This document shows positions 25,808 to 35,463 of a stretch of DNA of 64,000 nucleotides, piece by piece; the stretch's first letter is position 1; every line of letters starts with the position of its first letter. The notes beneath the pieces were generated by a model. That model did not search any database and was not told where the DNA came from. It saw only the letters and a program-made list of their open reading frames with translations. The position numbers and the translations under genes are program-made. The stretch is from UBA1351 sp963677625 (GTDB taxonomy: Bacteria > Bacillota > Clostridia > Lachnospirales > Vallitaleaceae), in NCBI GenBank assembly GCA_963677625.2, contig CAXXSW010000007.1:806001-870000 (forward strand). The letters run 5' to 3'.

Positions 25808-27712
25808 CTATTCCATACGCTTCTTTTGACGTTGTTGCTCTAAATACACCAATAAAACAGATACATCTGCTGGAGATACACCTGATATTCTACTTGCTTG
25901 GCCAATAGATAGGGGACGTATCTCTTTCAATTTTTGCCTTGCCTCTATACGAAGACTAGAAATATCATCATAATTTATTTCTTCTGGTATTAATTTTCTT
26001 TCCATTTTCATATATTGAGCAACTTGTTTCTTTTGTCTATTAATATAACCTTCATACTTAATCTGTATTTCAACTTGGTCAATGATATCTTCTGATAAAT
26101 CTTCTCTAGAAGGATCAAGTGGAGCAAGCTTATTATAACTTAATTCTGGTCTTTTCATTAATTCTTTTAGAGTCATACCCGATCGAAGCAATGTTGAATT
26201 ATATTGTCTAAGTAACTCTTGAACTCTATCTGTTGTCCCTACAACAACTTTATCAAGTCGCTTCATTTCTTCTTCAATTTTATTTATTTTATATTTCAGA
26301 TAATCATATCTTTCTTGATTAATCAATCCTACTTCATAACCCTTCTCAGTTAAACGTAAATCTGCATTATCTTGTCTAAGAAGTAGACGATACTCCGCCC
26401 GAGAAGTCATCATACGATAGGGTTCTTTGGTTCCCTTTGTAACCAAATCATCAATGAGAACACCTATATAACCTTCTGAACGGTCAATAATCATCGGTTC
26501 ACGATTTTTAATTTTAAGTGCAGCATTGATACCAGCCACTAATCCCTGTGCCGCAGCTTCTTCATAACCTGAAGAACCATTAAATTGTCCAGCAGAATAC
26601 AATCCACTAATGTTTTTAAATTCCAATGTAGCTTTTAGTTGTAATGGATTAATACAATCATACTCAATAGCATATGCCGTTCGCATAATTTCACAATTTT
26701 CAAGACCAGGAAGTGTTCTATACATTTCTTTTTGCACATCTTCAGGTAAAGATGATGACATACCTTGTACATACATCTCATTAGTATCTTCCCCTTCAGG
26801 TTCTAAAAAAATCTGATGTCTTTCCTTATCAAAAAAACGTACAACCTTATCTTCTATAGATGGGCAGTACCTTGGTCCAGTACCTTCAATATTAATTTGG
26901 CTATTGGATCCATATAAAGGTGATCGATCAAGATTTTCATTAATAATCTCATGAGTTTTGCTATTAGTATATGTAAGCCAACAGGAAATCTGATCTCTTG
27001 CTATCTCCTGGCTTTTATTAGTAAAAGAGAAAGGTACTATTTTTTCATCGCCCTTTTGTTCTTCCATTTTTGAAAAATCAACGGAACGCTTATCAATTCT
27101 TGCTGGCGTACCGGTTTTAAACCTGTACATCTCTATACCATTAGCAACTAAACTGTCCGTCAAATGATTGGCAGCTTGAAGTCCATTAGGACCTGAATAA
27201 ATACTTACATCACCATAAATACACCTTGCCTTTAGATAAGTTCCAGTTGCTATAATAACAGCCTTACCTAGATAAATAGAACCAGATATTACTTTTACCC
27301 CTTTAATTACCCCATCTTCAACAATCAATTCTGTAACTTCATTTTGACGAATCTTAAGATTATCTTGATTTTCAAGGGTTAACTTCATCGTTTTAGAGTA
27401 CTTATTCTTATCCGCCTGAGCCCTTAACGAATGAACAGCAGGGCCTTTTCCAGTATTAAGCATTCTAGACTGAATAAAGGTTTTATCTATATTAATACCC
27501 ATTTCACCACCGAGTGCATCAATTTCCCTAACCAAATGCCCTTTAGATGTCCCACCTATACTTGGATTACATGGCATCATAGCTATAGAATCCAAATTTA
27601 CAGCAAAAACAATAGTCTTCATACCTAATCTGGCAGCTGCAAGACCAGCCTCAACACCGGCATGTCCACCACCGATGACAATCACATCTAATTGATCTTC
27701 TATATAACTCAT
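25808..27712 (-). CDS. mnmG: tRNA uridine-34 modification enzyme MnmG (GidA)
   Basis: 634 residues, the usual length. FAD-binding GGGHAGVEAGLAAARLG at residues 13-29, PCNPSIGGTSKGHLVREIDALGG, GTGPRYCPSIEDK, and the C-terminal GFAD signature region with GQASRISGVSPADVS. With MnmE it installs carboxymethylaminomethyl groups at uridine 34 of several tRNAs. The gene starts 10 bases after mnmE, so they form one unit. Confidence 0.98.
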   Translation of the reverse strand: MSYIEDQLDVIVIGGGHAGVEAGLAAARLGMKTIVFAVNLDSIAMMPCNPSIGGTSKGHLVREIDALGGEMGINIDKTFIQSRMLNTGKGPAVHSLRAQADKNKYSKTMKLTLENQDNLKIRQNEVTELIVEDGVIKGVKVISGSIYLGKAVIIATGTYLKARCIYGDVSIYSGPNGLQAANHLTDSLVANGIEMYRFKTGTPARIDKRSVDFSKMEEQKGDEKIVPFSFTNKSQEIARDQISCWLTYTNSKTHEIINENLDRSPLYGSNSQINIEGTGPRYCPSIEDKVVRFFDKERHQIFLEPEGEDTNEMYVQGMSSSLPEDVQKEMYRTLPGLENCEIMRTAYAIEYDCINPLQLKATLEFKNISGLYSAGQFNGSSGYEEAAAQGLVAGINAALKIKNREPMIIDRSEGYIGVLIDDLVTKGTKEPYRMMTSRAEYRLLLRQDNADLRLTEKGYEVGLINQERYDYLKYKINKIEEEMKRLDKVVVGTTDRVQELLRQYNSTLLRSGMTLKELMKRPELSYNKLAPLDPSREDLSEDIIDQVEIQIKYEGYINRQKKQVAQYMKMERKLIPEEINYDDISSLRIEARQKLKEIRPLSIGQASRISGVSPADVSVLLVYLEQQRQKKRME

Positions 27713-27722
27713 ATGTACTCCT

Positions 27723-29105
27723 TTATTTTCCTAAACAAAATTGACTAAATATTTGCTTAATAATGTCATCTGTTACTTTATCACCGGTGATTTCACTTAA
27801 GTACTCATAGGCATTATGAAGATCAATGGCATAAAGGTCTTCTGTTATTCCCATATTAGCTGCCTCAATAACCTTTTGAAGACTAGCAACTGTTTTCTCT
27901 AAGGAACGTTTATGACGAATATTATGAATAACAGTTTCATTATCTAATTGAATATTACCTAATAAAAACATGGATTTAATCTCTTCTTCTAACCGATCCA
28001 GGCCTTCCAATAAAGTTGCACTGGTTTCAATAATTGTCATATCTTGTAAGTGAGATTTCAAATGTTCTTTCTTCACCTGAATATTCAAATCACTTTTATT
28101 CATAAGAATTATAACTTTTTGACCACTAATCAAGTCCATAATTTCATCATCTTCAGATGTCAATGGTTGAGATGAATCAACAACAAAAAGTACTAAGTCT
28201 GCATCCTGTATTAAACTTTTAGACCTATCAACACCAATTTTTTCTACAAGGTCATCAGTCATACGAATCCCTGCTGTATCGATTAACTTAAGGGGTATTC
28301 CATGAACATTCATATATTCCTCAAGGGAATCTCTTGTTGTTCCAGGTATATCAGTTACAATAGCTCTCTGCTCTTTAAGCAAGGCATTCAAAAGAGATGA
28401 TTTACCAACATTAGGTCTTCCTACAATAACTGTCTTAATACCTTCTCGAATAATTCTTCCATTATCATAAGAATCGATTAAATTCTGAATACTGTTACGA
28501 ATACCCTCCATAGTCCCACTTACCTGGTCAGATGAAAGTGCATCAATATCATATTCAGGATAATCAATGGCTGCTTCTATATAGGCAATTGTTTCAATCA
28601 AATGTTTTTTTAGACCTTCAATTTCTTCTTTAATGGTTCCTCCTAGCTGATTAACTGATGCTTGTAATGCAAGCTCAGTCTTTGAATGAATAACATCCAT
28701 AACAGCTTCTGCTTGTGACAAATCGATCCGCCCATTTAAAAAGGCCCTTTTAGTAAACTCTCCTGGTTCAGCAATTCTTGCTCCATGTCTAAGCACCAAT
28801 GACAAAATACTCTGCATTACAACTAAGCCACCATGAGCATTTATTTCAACTACATCTTCTTTTGTATAGGTATTAGGGGCTAACATAAATGAAACCAATA
28901 CTTCATCTAGAGTGCGATCGTATTCTGGATCATGAATATGACCATAATGAAGAGTATGGCTAATAAGATGATCATAGTCCAAAGATTTTTTCGGTTTAAA
29001 TAGTTTCGAAATAATCGTTAAGGCTTCATCACCACTGATACGTATAATACCAATTCCTGCAGATGCCAGGGGAGTACTAATAGCTACAATAGTATCATTT
29101 AACAT
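27723..29105 (-). CDS. mnmE: tRNA modification GTPase MnmE
   Basis: 460 residues. An N-terminal formyl-THF-binding domain begins DTIVAISTPLASAGIGIIRISG. The inserted G domain has G1 GRPNVGKSSLLN, G2/G3 GTTRDSLEEY and DTAGIR, and G4 NKSD. The protein ends FCLGK, the C-x-G-K motif with the catalytic cysteine. Partner of MnmG in modifying wobble uridines. Confidence 0.98.
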   Translation of the reverse strand: MLNDTIVAISTPLASAGIGIIRISGDEALTIISKLFKPKKSLDYDHLISHTLHYGHIHDPEYDRTLDEVLVSFMLAPNTYTKEDVVEINAHGGLVVMQSILSLVLRHGARIAEPGEFTKRAFLNGRIDLSQAEAVMDVIHSKTELALQASVNQLGGTIKEEIEGLKKHLIETIAYIEAAIDYPEYDIDALSSDQVSGTMEGIRNSIQNLIDSYDNGRIIREGIKTVIVGRPNVGKSSLLNALLKEQRAIVTDIPGTTRDSLEEYMNVHGIPLKLIDTAGIRMTDDLVEKIGVDRSKSLIQDADLVLFVVDSSQPLTSEDDEIMDLISGQKVIILMNKSDLNIQVKKEHLKSHLQDMTIIETSATLLEGLDRLEEEIKSMFLLGNIQLDNETVIHNIRHKRSLEKTVASLQKVIEAANMGITEDLYAIDLHNAYEYLSEITGDKVTDDIIKQIFSQFCLGK

Positions 29106-29174
29106 ATTTTCTCCTTTATTTAAGCAACGAAAATCCTTTGACCATTTTCTTGCTGACTTGCATAAATTTATAAA

Positions 29175-29218
29175 GGCCCAAAACTTTGTCTGAAGGAATC
29201 AGACTCTGTATTTGGGCC
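29175..29218 (-). terminator. Hairpin terminator between jag and mnmE
   Basis: On the minus strand GGCCCAAA and TTTGGGCC enclose a second stem (AGTCTGA with TCAGACA), followed by TTTAT. It may end or attenuate the rpmH-to-jag transcript. Confidence 0.65.
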
Positions 29219-29230
29219 ATTTTCTTAAGT

Positions 29231-29860
29231 CTATTTTTTACGATTTGGAACAATAATCACTTTACGGTATGGCTCATCACCTTCAGAATGAGTGGTTACG
29301 AACTTATTATTTTGTAAAGTTGAATGAATAATTCTTCTCTCGTATGGATTCATTGGCTCCAAAGTGAATTTCTTACCGGATTTTTTAACTTTATTTGCCA
29401 AGTTGCCTGCAAGAGTTTCCAAAGTCTTCTTGCGTCTTTTTCTATAATCTTCAGTATCAAGCTTAATACGAATATAATGATCCGATTCTTTATTAACTAC
29501 TAAACTGACTAAATATTGAATAGAATCAAGAGTTTGGCCTCTCTTGCCAATAAGAACACCCATATTATCGCCACTTAAGTCAATATTCATATTATTCTTG
29601 TCATCAACTTCTAAGGCAACATTAACTTCCATTTTCATTTTGTCAAAAACACTAGCAAGAAAATCCTTTGCTATATCTTCTAAACTTGACTTTTTACTTA
29701 CTCGTACTTTAGCTTCTTTACTGCTAAATAAGCTAAATAATCCGCTAGGTCCTTTATCCAGTACTTCAATTTCTACTTCTTCACTGGTAGCTCCGAGTTC
29801 AATTAATGCTTCTGTAATAGCATCTTCAACAGTTCTGCCTGTTTTTTCTACCACATTCAT
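29231..29860 (-). CDS. jag: RNA-binding protein Jag (KhpB)
   Basis: 209 residues. An N-terminal Jag-N domain (about 1-50, with EKTGRTVEDAITEALIELG), a KH-II domain (GVLIGKRGQTLDSIQYL) and a C-terminal R3H domain (NPYERRIIHSTLQ). KhpB pairs with KhpA and affects RNA stability and cell elongation in other Firmicutes. I take the ATG at 29860, with GGAGG 8 bases upstream, over one 15 bases earlier. It directly follows yidC, as is usual. Confidence 0.95.
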   Translation of the reverse strand: MNVVEKTGRTVEDAITEALIELGATSEEVEIEVLDKGPSGLFSLFSSKEAKVRVSKKSSLEDIAKDFLASVFDKMKMEVNVALEVDDKNNMNIDLSGDNMGVLIGKRGQTLDSIQYLVSLVVNKESDHYIRIKLDTEDYRKRRKKTLETLAGNLANKVKKSGKKFTLEPMNPYERRIIHSTLQNNKFVTTHSEGDEPYRKVIIVPNRKK

Positions 29861-29875
29861 CCGTACAACCTCCAT

Positions 29876-30892
29876 CTACTTTTTCTTCTCTGCATCCTGG
29901 TGCAAATGTCTATTAATAACTAATTGTTGTCCTAGTTGGAATATACCACCCATTAACCAGTATAAACCAAGACCGGCAGGCAATTGAATGGCGAAAATAC
30001 CTGATATAAAAGGCATAATATACATCATAGTCTGATTAGTCGATGCAGCAGCACCGCCAGCTTGAGCACTTTGATTCTTACTCATAGATGCCTTAGTTGC
30101 AAGAAACTGAACAACAACATTAAGAACAGGAATTAAAACACCAACTGACATTAAATCAGGCCTGTCTGCTAAATTAATTCCCATAAACGAATATATATCA
30201 GTTAAATCCTTAACAATTGGTTGAACTGAACCTTGAATATCACCGAACAAATTATAAAATGCCGTCCAAGTATCTGTTTGAAATTTATATAGGACATCAA
30301 TAACTTTCTCTGTATTTGTAATATCAAAATCTTTAATTTGTTGAAATGCACTTTGAAAAATTGCATAGGCTTCATTATCACTGCCTTGAAGTGAAGCAAA
30401 TTTAGCAGGATAGCCATCGACTGAATTAATCTGTTCAACAATAGCGTAGTATTTTTCACCTATACCTCCAATATAAGCAGGTATATTACGCAATACTGAA
30501 AATAATGAAAATATAATTGGCATTTGAATTAAAAGTGGTAAACATCCACCAAGTGGATTCACACCATGTTCTTGATAAAGAGCAGATAACTCAGCTTGCT
30601 GCTTCTGTTGAGAAGCCTGGTCTTTCTTGTTTTTGTACTTATCTTGAATTTTCTTAATTTCAGGTTGAATCTTCTGCATTTCCTTCATAGACTTCTGTTG
30701 TCTAAAAGCTAAAGGAAGCATTAACAAACGTGTAATAATCGTAAATATAATAATACTTAGTCCAAGTGAATAAAAATCAAAAGTATTACCAAAAAAATTA
30801 TAGATGGCATCCATCAGAAATCCGAAAAACTTTGCGATATCACCTATAATTGGTGTTCCGGACTGAGTTAATAAAACTAGCTGCGAAAACAT
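29876..30892 (-). CDS. yidC: Membrane protein insertase YidC/OxaA
   Basis: 338 residues. A first helix near 45-70 (SLGLSIIIFTIITRLLMLPLAFRQQKSMKEMQ, cited only by region) carries the hydrophilic-groove arginine in TRLLMLP, then a charged coiled hairpin (KIQDKYKNKKDQASQQKQQ), HGVNPLGGCLPLLIQMPI, a long outer loop and three further helices. It inserts small membrane proteins alone or with SecYEG. The outer loop of about 90 residues between helices 2 and 3 is longer than in Bacillus SpoIIIJ. It overlaps yidD by one base. Confidence 0.96.
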   Translation of the reverse strand: MFSQLVLLTQSGTPIIGDIAKFFGFLMDAIYNFFGNTFDFYSLGLSIIIFTIITRLLMLPLAFRQQKSMKEMQKIQPEIKKIQDKYKNKKDQASQQKQQAELSALYQEHGVNPLGGCLPLLIQMPIIFSLFSVLRNIPAYIGGIGEKYYAIVEQINSVDGYPAKFASLQGSDNEAYAIFQSAFQQIKDFDITNTEKVIDVLYKFQTDTWTAFYNLFGDIQGSVQPIVKDLTDIYSFMGINLADRPDLMSVGVLIPVLNVVVQFLATKASMSKNQSAQAGGAAASTNQTMMYIMPFISGIFAIQLPAGLGLYWLMGGIFQLGQQLVINRHLHQDAEKKK

Positions 30893-31152
30893 TAATGCTC
30901 CTCCTTAGTAGGTACAGGATCATAGCCACCTTTAGCAAAAGGATGACATCTTAAAATCCTTCGTATTGATAAATAACCGCCTTTAAAAAAACCAAAACGT
31001 TCCAATGCTTGAAGGGCATAGGAACTACAGGTTGGTGTATAAATACATGACGGCTGTTTAAGTGGGGAAATAAATTTACGATAGAATTTAACCATAAATA
31101 TCAACACATTTCTTAAACCATTTTTTATTATATTATGATAAATCCATTTCAT
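30892..31152 (-). CDS. yidD: Membrane protein insertion efficiency factor YidD
   Basis: 86 residues. The signature KQPSCIYTPTCSSYALQALERFG, cited by its core YTPTCSSYA, with three conserved cysteines counted with the later CHPF, plus GYDPVP near the end. YidD assists insertion of membrane proteins near YidC. It lies between rnpA and yidC, its standard place. Confidence 0.96.
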   Translation of the reverse strand: MKWIYHNIIKNGLRNVLIFMVKFYRKFISPLKQPSCIYTPTCSSYALQALERFGFFKGGYLSIRRILRCHPFAKGGYDPVPTKEEH

Positions 31153-31242
31153 AAAATCACTTCATCTCTAACTGTGTAAGTATCCCTATCATTATAACTG
31201 ATAAATCCCTTTTTAACAATTAGCAAGCCTATTAAAATACTA

Positions 31243-31578
31243 TTAATTTAATATCTTATGTAATTTAAAGAGATGAAGCATAGCACTTTCAATTTCATGA
31301 TAATTTTTATCCTTTGCTGCAAGTCTAGCAATTACAACTATATCATATTTTCCTTGGATATGATCCCTGTTTAATCGAAAACTTTCTCTTACCATTCTGG
31401 CAAACTTGTGACGAATAACACTGTTACCGACTTTTTTGCTTACAGAAATTCCTAATCGATGTTGATCTAGATTATTAGGTTTGATATACATAATTAGTAA
31501 TCGATTTGCAAAAGATATCTTCTTATTATAAACAGACTGAAAATCTCTGTTTGTTTTCAATGAATTGATATGCTTCAT
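31243..31578 (-). CDS. rnpA: Ribonuclease P protein component
   Basis: 111 residues from the ATG at 31578. The RNR motif region reads NSVIRHKFARMVRESFR, where the usual RNRxKR is changed to RHKFAR, and LKTNRDFQSVYNKK is the N-terminal signature. It binds RNase P RNA and aids 5' processing of pre-tRNAs. An in-frame codon 27 bases upstream has no ribosome site; the chosen start has only a weak GAAAGA. It is separated from rpmH by a hairpin with a T-run, so it may be expressed at a lower level than rpmH. Confidence 0.93.
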   Translation of the reverse strand: MKHINSLKTNRDFQSVYNKKISFANRLLIMYIKPNNLDQHRLGISVSKKVGNSVIRHKFARMVRESFRLNRDHIQGKYDIVVIARLAAKDKNYHEIESAMLHLFKLHKILN

Positions 31579-31611
31579 CCAATCACATCTTTCTTCTATT
31601 ATCATTAAGTA

Positions 31612-31641
31612 CTTTTCGACTTTCTATTAGGAAGTCGAAAG
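31612..31641. other. Hairpin in the rpmH-rnpA spacer
   Basis: TTTCGACTT and AAGTCGAAA form a 9-bp perfect stem just upstream of rnpA, next to the terminator. It could tune rnpA expression or be an RNA processing site. Confidence 0.4.
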
Positions 31642-31653
31642 GTAATTTTCTAT

Positions 31654-31680
31654 AAAAAAAGCCACATATCAAATGTGGCC
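31654..31680 (-). terminator. Intrinsic terminator after rpmH
   Basis: On the minus strand GCCACAT and ATGTGGC around a 5-base loop are followed by seven T, 10 bases after the rpmH stop. Leaky reading would let transcription reach rnpA. Confidence 0.85.
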
Positions 31681-31689
31681 TTCAGATAC

Positions 31690-31824
31690 TTAAGCTGATA
31701 ATGTTTTTCTACCTTTAGCTCTTCTTCTTGCTAAGACTTTTCTACCGCCAACAGAACTCATTCTTTTTCTGAAACCATGTTCTCTGGATCTTTGTCTCTT
31801 CTTTGGTTGGAATGTTCTTTTCAT
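31690..31824 (-). CDS. rpmH: Ribosomal protein bL34
   Basis: 44 residues starting MKRTFQPKKRQRSREHGF, with RMSSVGGRKVLARRRAKGRK at the C-terminus: the full, conserved L34. GGAGGTG lies 7 bases before the ATG. It is the first gene left of the origin and begins the rpmH-rnpA-yidD-yidC-jag string. Very high Arg/Lys content is normal for this protein. Confidence 0.99.
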   Translation of the reverse strand: MKRTFQPKKRQRSREHGFRKRMSSVGGRKVLARRRAKGRKTLSA

Positions 31825-31923
31825 CTTGGCACCTCCTTCGATCTATGTAATCCACTATTTACTTGGCTGTGTCGCAATTTAAAAACAGTCAAAAAAATAG
31901 CTGCTTTTATAAGCGTTATTTCA

Positions 31924-31952
31924 ATTATAGTAAACTAGTATGGATTCGTCAA
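31924..31952 (-). promoter_or_regulatory. rpmH promoter
   Basis: On the minus strand TTGACG (31952-31947) and TATAAT (31929-31924) are separated by exactly 17 bases, about 100 bases before rpmH. It abuts the DnaA-box cluster. Confidence 0.75.
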
Positions 31953-31985
31953 GATAAATTTTTACAAAAAAATATTTTTAAAAAG

Positions 31986-32213
31986 TTATCCACAAAATCA
32001 ACTTGTTTTTTTGCAAAATTGTGGATAAAATGTTGCTATCTGACTTATCCACAAAGTTATTAAATGCTGTGGATAACCCCCTTTAATTTTTAAAAAGTTA
32101 TTCACATGACAATTTAGAAAATAGACTACATTTTTCATTTTATCTTTTCTAATTGTTTGCATAATTTTCTGTTGAATAATGTGAATAACTTTTGTAAAAT
32201 TAAGTTATCCACA
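31986..32213. other. oriC: Origin of replication, DnaA-box cluster upstream of dnaA
   Basis: Five perfect TTATCCACA boxes: plus strand at 31986, 32045 and 32205; minus strand at 32020-32028 and 32068-32076. Two more with TTATTCACA lie at 32098 (plus) and 32180-32188 (minus). The strand bias of genes switches here. This is the upstream half of a Bacillus-like bipartite origin and may also autoregulate dnaA and rpmH. Confidence 0.93.
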
Positions 32214-32368
32214 GTTTCAACAGCAACCTGTTGATTAATTATAAACATTATCCTTTTTTTCTTCAACCCCTAACCTGTTGAAAACCTATTTTTATTCATG
32301 TATGATTAGTAATATTATAGGTTTAGTATGGATAAATAGCCGAATTTTTGACAAGGGGGTACCGTGTA

Positions 32369-33727
32369 GTGTCGCAAGATATTCTACAAAACTGGGATAA
32401 GGTACAGGACTTACTTCAATATGAATCCGACATTTCCAAAGTGTCTTATATTGCTTTCCTAAAGAATCTGTTACCTTTAAAGCTTGAAGATGACACCATA
32501 GTTATACAAGCTGAAGACAAAATCGTCATCGACATCATAGAAAAAAAGTATTTAAAAACAATACTAATAGCCATCACAGAGGCTATGGGTGAATCCTATG
32601 ATGTTCGATTTGTACTGGAAGACGAAGATAGTAATGACCACCACCATCAAGTATCACCATCTAATATTGCTGATCAAAAGTATAGTGATGATCCAAGTAC
32701 ACTTAATGACCGCTATACATTTGAAACTTTTGTTGTGGGTAACAACAATAAATTTGCAAATGCTGCAGCACTGGCTGTTGCCGAAGCTCCAGCAGAAGCA
32801 TATAATCCCTTGTTTATTTATGGTGGAGTTGGACTAGGAAAAACACATCTTATGCATTCCATAGGTCACTTCATATTAAATGAACATAATAATGTGAAGG
32901 TTTTATATGTTTCCAGTGAAAAATTTACCAACGAACTGATTAATTCAATTCAGAATAACAAGAACGAATCATTTAGACAAAAATATCGAAATATCGATGT
33001 TCTTCTGGTAGATGATATCCAATTTATTGCTGGTAAAGAAAGAACCCAGGAAGAATTCTTCCATACATTCAACACTTTATATGAAGCAAAAAAACAGATT
33101 ATTATATCTTCTGACCGTCCTCCAAAGGAAATTGAAACCTTAGAAGAGCGACTTCGCTCTAGGTTTGAATGGGGTTTAATTGCAGATATCGGTGCACCTG
33201 ATTTTGAAACAAGAATGGCTATTCTTAAGAATAAAGCCGAATTAGAAAACCTAAATTTAGAAGATGATGTTCTTCAGTATGTAGCTAATAATATCAAATC
33301 CAATATTCGTGAACTGGAAGGTGCGGTCACAAAAATTGTCGCTTATTCAAGACTAGTTCATTTAGGAAACTCTACTATTACTAAGAAGATTGCCGAGGAT
33401 GCTTTAAAAGATTTGATTTCCCCACAGGAAGATAATATCGTTACACCGGAATTGATTCTAGAAGTTGTCAGTGAACACTATAATATCAGTTCAGCTGATA
33501 TTACAAGTAAGAAGAGACCTCGTGAAATTGCCTATCCTAGACAAATAGTTATGTATCTTTGCCGTAAACTGACAGATGCCAGCCTACCTAAAATTGGTGA
33601 AATTCTTGGAAAGCGAGATCATACAACTGTTTTACATGGATATGACAAAATCAACACCGAAATTGCCAAGGATGCTACCCTAAAGAATTCAATAGATATC
33701 CTCACTAAAAAGATTACAGGTAAATAA
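32369..33727 (+). CDS. dnaA: Chromosomal replication initiator DnaA
   Basis: 452 residues from the GTG at 32369, preceded by AAGGGGG at 10 bases; this gives the typical start MSQDILQNWDKV. Domain I spans about 1-80, a variable acidic linker with DDHHHQV follows, and the AAA+ domain has Walker A GGVGLGKTH, Walker B VLLVDDIQFI and the initiator motif region NTLYEAKKQII. Domain IV has the DnaA-box-binding helix KRDHTTVLHGYDKI. It opens the origin and loads the helicase. Boxes lie both upstream and downstream of the gene. Confidence 0.99.
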   Translation: MSQDILQNWDKVQDLLQYESDISKVSYIAFLKNLLPLKLEDDTIVIQAEDKIVIDIIEKKYLKTILIAITEAMGESYDVRFVLEDEDSNDHHHQVSPSNIADQKYSDDPSTLNDRYTFETFVVGNNNKFANAAALAVAEAPAEAYNPLFIYGGVGLGKTHLMHSIGHFILNEHNNVKVLYVSSEKFTNELINSIQNNKNESFRQKYRNIDVLLVDDIQFIAGKERTQEEFFHTFNTLYEAKKQIIISSDRPPKEIETLEERLRSRFEWGLIADIGAPDFETRMAILKNKAELENLNLEDDVLQYVANNIKSNIRELEGAVTKIVAYSRLVHLGNSTITKKIAEDALKDLISPQEDNIVTPELILEVVSEHYNISSADITSKKRPREIAYPRQIVMYLCRKLTDASLPKIGEILGKRDHTTVLHGYDKINTEIAKDATLKNSIDILTKKITGK

Positions 33728-33729
33728 TC

Positions 33730-33976
33730 TGTGGATAACTATTTAGATAAAATGTGGGGCAACACTGAATAGGCTGTGTATAGATTTTTTTACTAAATTT
33801 GGCATGTGTATAGTTTTGAATAACTTTTTCATCCTTTCACATGTTTATACCACTAGTTCAGTCCATGATTCATAAGGCTTTAGACTATTTATCAACAAAT
33901 CAACAGCCCTTACTATTATAATTATTATAAAAAATCTTTATTTATATTATTTTTTGTGCGAGAGGAGTTATTCACA
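33730..33976. other. Downstream half of oriC with probable unwinding region
   Basis: A perfect DnaA box on the minus strand lies at 33730-33738, degenerate TGTGTATAG copies near 33776 and 33804, and TTATTCACA at 33968-33976 touching the dnaN start. Bases 33911-33955 are almost pure A/T and are the likeliest duplex-unwinding element by analogy with Bacillus. The exact melting site is inferred. Confidence 0.65.
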
Positions 33977-35079
33977 TGTATGTCGTTTGTCAAAAAGACG
34001 AATTACTCACAGGAGTAAACACTGTACTAAAAGCAGTATCAACTAGAACGACACTGCCAATCCTTCAATGCATCTTATTAGATGCACATGAAGAAGAATT
34101 TAAATTGATTGGTAATGATCTTGAACTTGGTATTGAGAGCAGCCTACAGGCTACTGTTGAAAAACCAGGAAGTGTTGCTATTGATGCAAGGATTTTCAGC
34201 GAAATTGTAAAAAAATTACCAAATAGCGATGTTCATATCAAAGTTGATGAACACCAATTGATGACTATTACCTGCGATAAATCTGAATTCAATATACCTG
34301 GCCAACCAGCCACTGAATTTATCCAATTACCTCAGGTAACCAAAAATCGTCCCTTAGTTATATCACAAAATGTATTAAAAGAGATGATACACCAAACTAT
34401 ATTCTCTATTGCCATTGAAGAAATTAGACCTATTTTAACTGGAGAATTGTTTGAAATTAAAGACAATTGTCTGAATATTGTTTCTGTAGATGGTTACCGT
34501 GTATCTATAAGGCAAAAAGAATTGGATGATAGTTTTGATGATGTATCTGTTGTTATACCGGGTAAGACATTATCTGAGATTCAAAAAATCCTTGTTTCAG
34601 ACGAAGAAAGTGAAGTTGCTATATATTTTACAGATAAGCATATCCTTTTTGAAATGAATAAGTCTATAATTGTATCTAGATTGCTTGAAGGTGATTTTCC
34701 TAAGTATGATCAGATTTTCTCATCGGACTATGAGACTCTTATTAAGGTCGACCGAAAATCTATGTTGTCCAGTATTGAAAGAGCAGCTCTTATTGCCAGA
34801 GAATCTAAGAAGAGCCCTATTAAGTTCAAAATTGATCTTAATACGCTTGCTATTTCTTCAAATACGGATCTTGGGAAAGTACATGAAGAGATGGATATTC
34901 ACCGTGAAGGTAATGGATTGGAGATTGCCTTTAACCCAAGGTATTTGATTGATGCTTTGAAGGTTATTGAGGATGAGGAAATTCAACTGACTTTTACAAC
35001 ATCCCTTAATCCATGTATCATTAAGGATCCGGTTAAAGAAGCTTACAAGTATCTTATTTTGCCAATTCGTTTGAATTAA
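33976..35079 (+). CDS. dnaN: DNA polymerase III beta sliding clamp
   Basis: 367 residues in three clamp domains, starting YVVCQKDELLTGVNTVLKAVSTRTTLPILQ, cited by the core KAVSTRTTLPILQ, and ending LILPIRLN, the family's C-terminal strand with the binding pocket. The dimeric ring tethers polymerase to DNA. GAGGAG lies 7 bases before the ATG, and a DnaA-box-like sequence overlaps the start. Confidence 0.98.
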   Translation: MYVVCQKDELLTGVNTVLKAVSTRTTLPILQCILLDAHEEEFKLIGNDLELGIESSLQATVEKPGSVAIDARIFSEIVKKLPNSDVHIKVDEHQLMTITCDKSEFNIPGQPATEFIQLPQVTKNRPLVISQNVLKEMIHQTIFSIAIEEIRPILTGELFEIKDNCLNIVSVDGYRVSIRQKELDDSFDDVSVVIPGKTLSEIQKILVSDEESEVAIYFTDKHILFEMNKSIIVSRLLEGDFPKYDQIFSSDYETLIKVDRKSMLSSIERAALIARESKKSPIKFKIDLNTLAISSNTDLGKVHEEMDIHREGNGLEIAFNPRYLIDALKVIEDEEIQLTFTTSLNPCIIKDPVKEAYKYLILPIRLN

Positions 35080-35143
35080 TATGGGTGAACCAATGTTGGG
35101 TATTGATTAGATTAAACCCTTTTGGTTAGAATTAGGAGTCTAT

Positions 35144-35362
35144 ATGCAAGAAATAATCATTGACACAGAATTCATTAAGCTAGGACAGGTCTTAAAATTG
35201 TCCGGATTAGCTGATTCAGGTTCCTATGCCAAGCTTTTTATTGCAGATGGTTTAGTATCTGTTAATGGTCAAGTGGATTTACGAAGAGGAAGAAAAGTAT
35301 ATCCAGGTGATGTGGTTGAATTTCAAGGTGATGCTGTTAAGGTTGTTAAACAGATCATTTAG
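35144..35362 (+). CDS. yaaA: S4-domain RNA-binding protein YaaA (RlbA)
   Basis: 72 residues, a lone S4 RNA-binding domain: FIKLGQVLKLSGLADSG, then VSVNGQVDLRRGRKVYPGD. This small protein sits between dnaN and recF in most Firmicutes. In Bacillus it has been linked to ribosome assembly. Length and place both match. Confidence 0.93.
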   Translation: MQEIIIDTEFIKLGQVLKLSGLADSGSYAKLFIADGLVSVNGQVDLRRGRKVYPGDVVEFQGDAVKVVKQII

Positions 35363-35463
35363 ATTCATTTGTAGAATCGATGGAATATATAAATTTGGAG
35401 TGTCAGTTGAGTACCAAGAGACTGGGACCTAATTAAAGACATAAGAGAAAAGTTGGGAAACCT

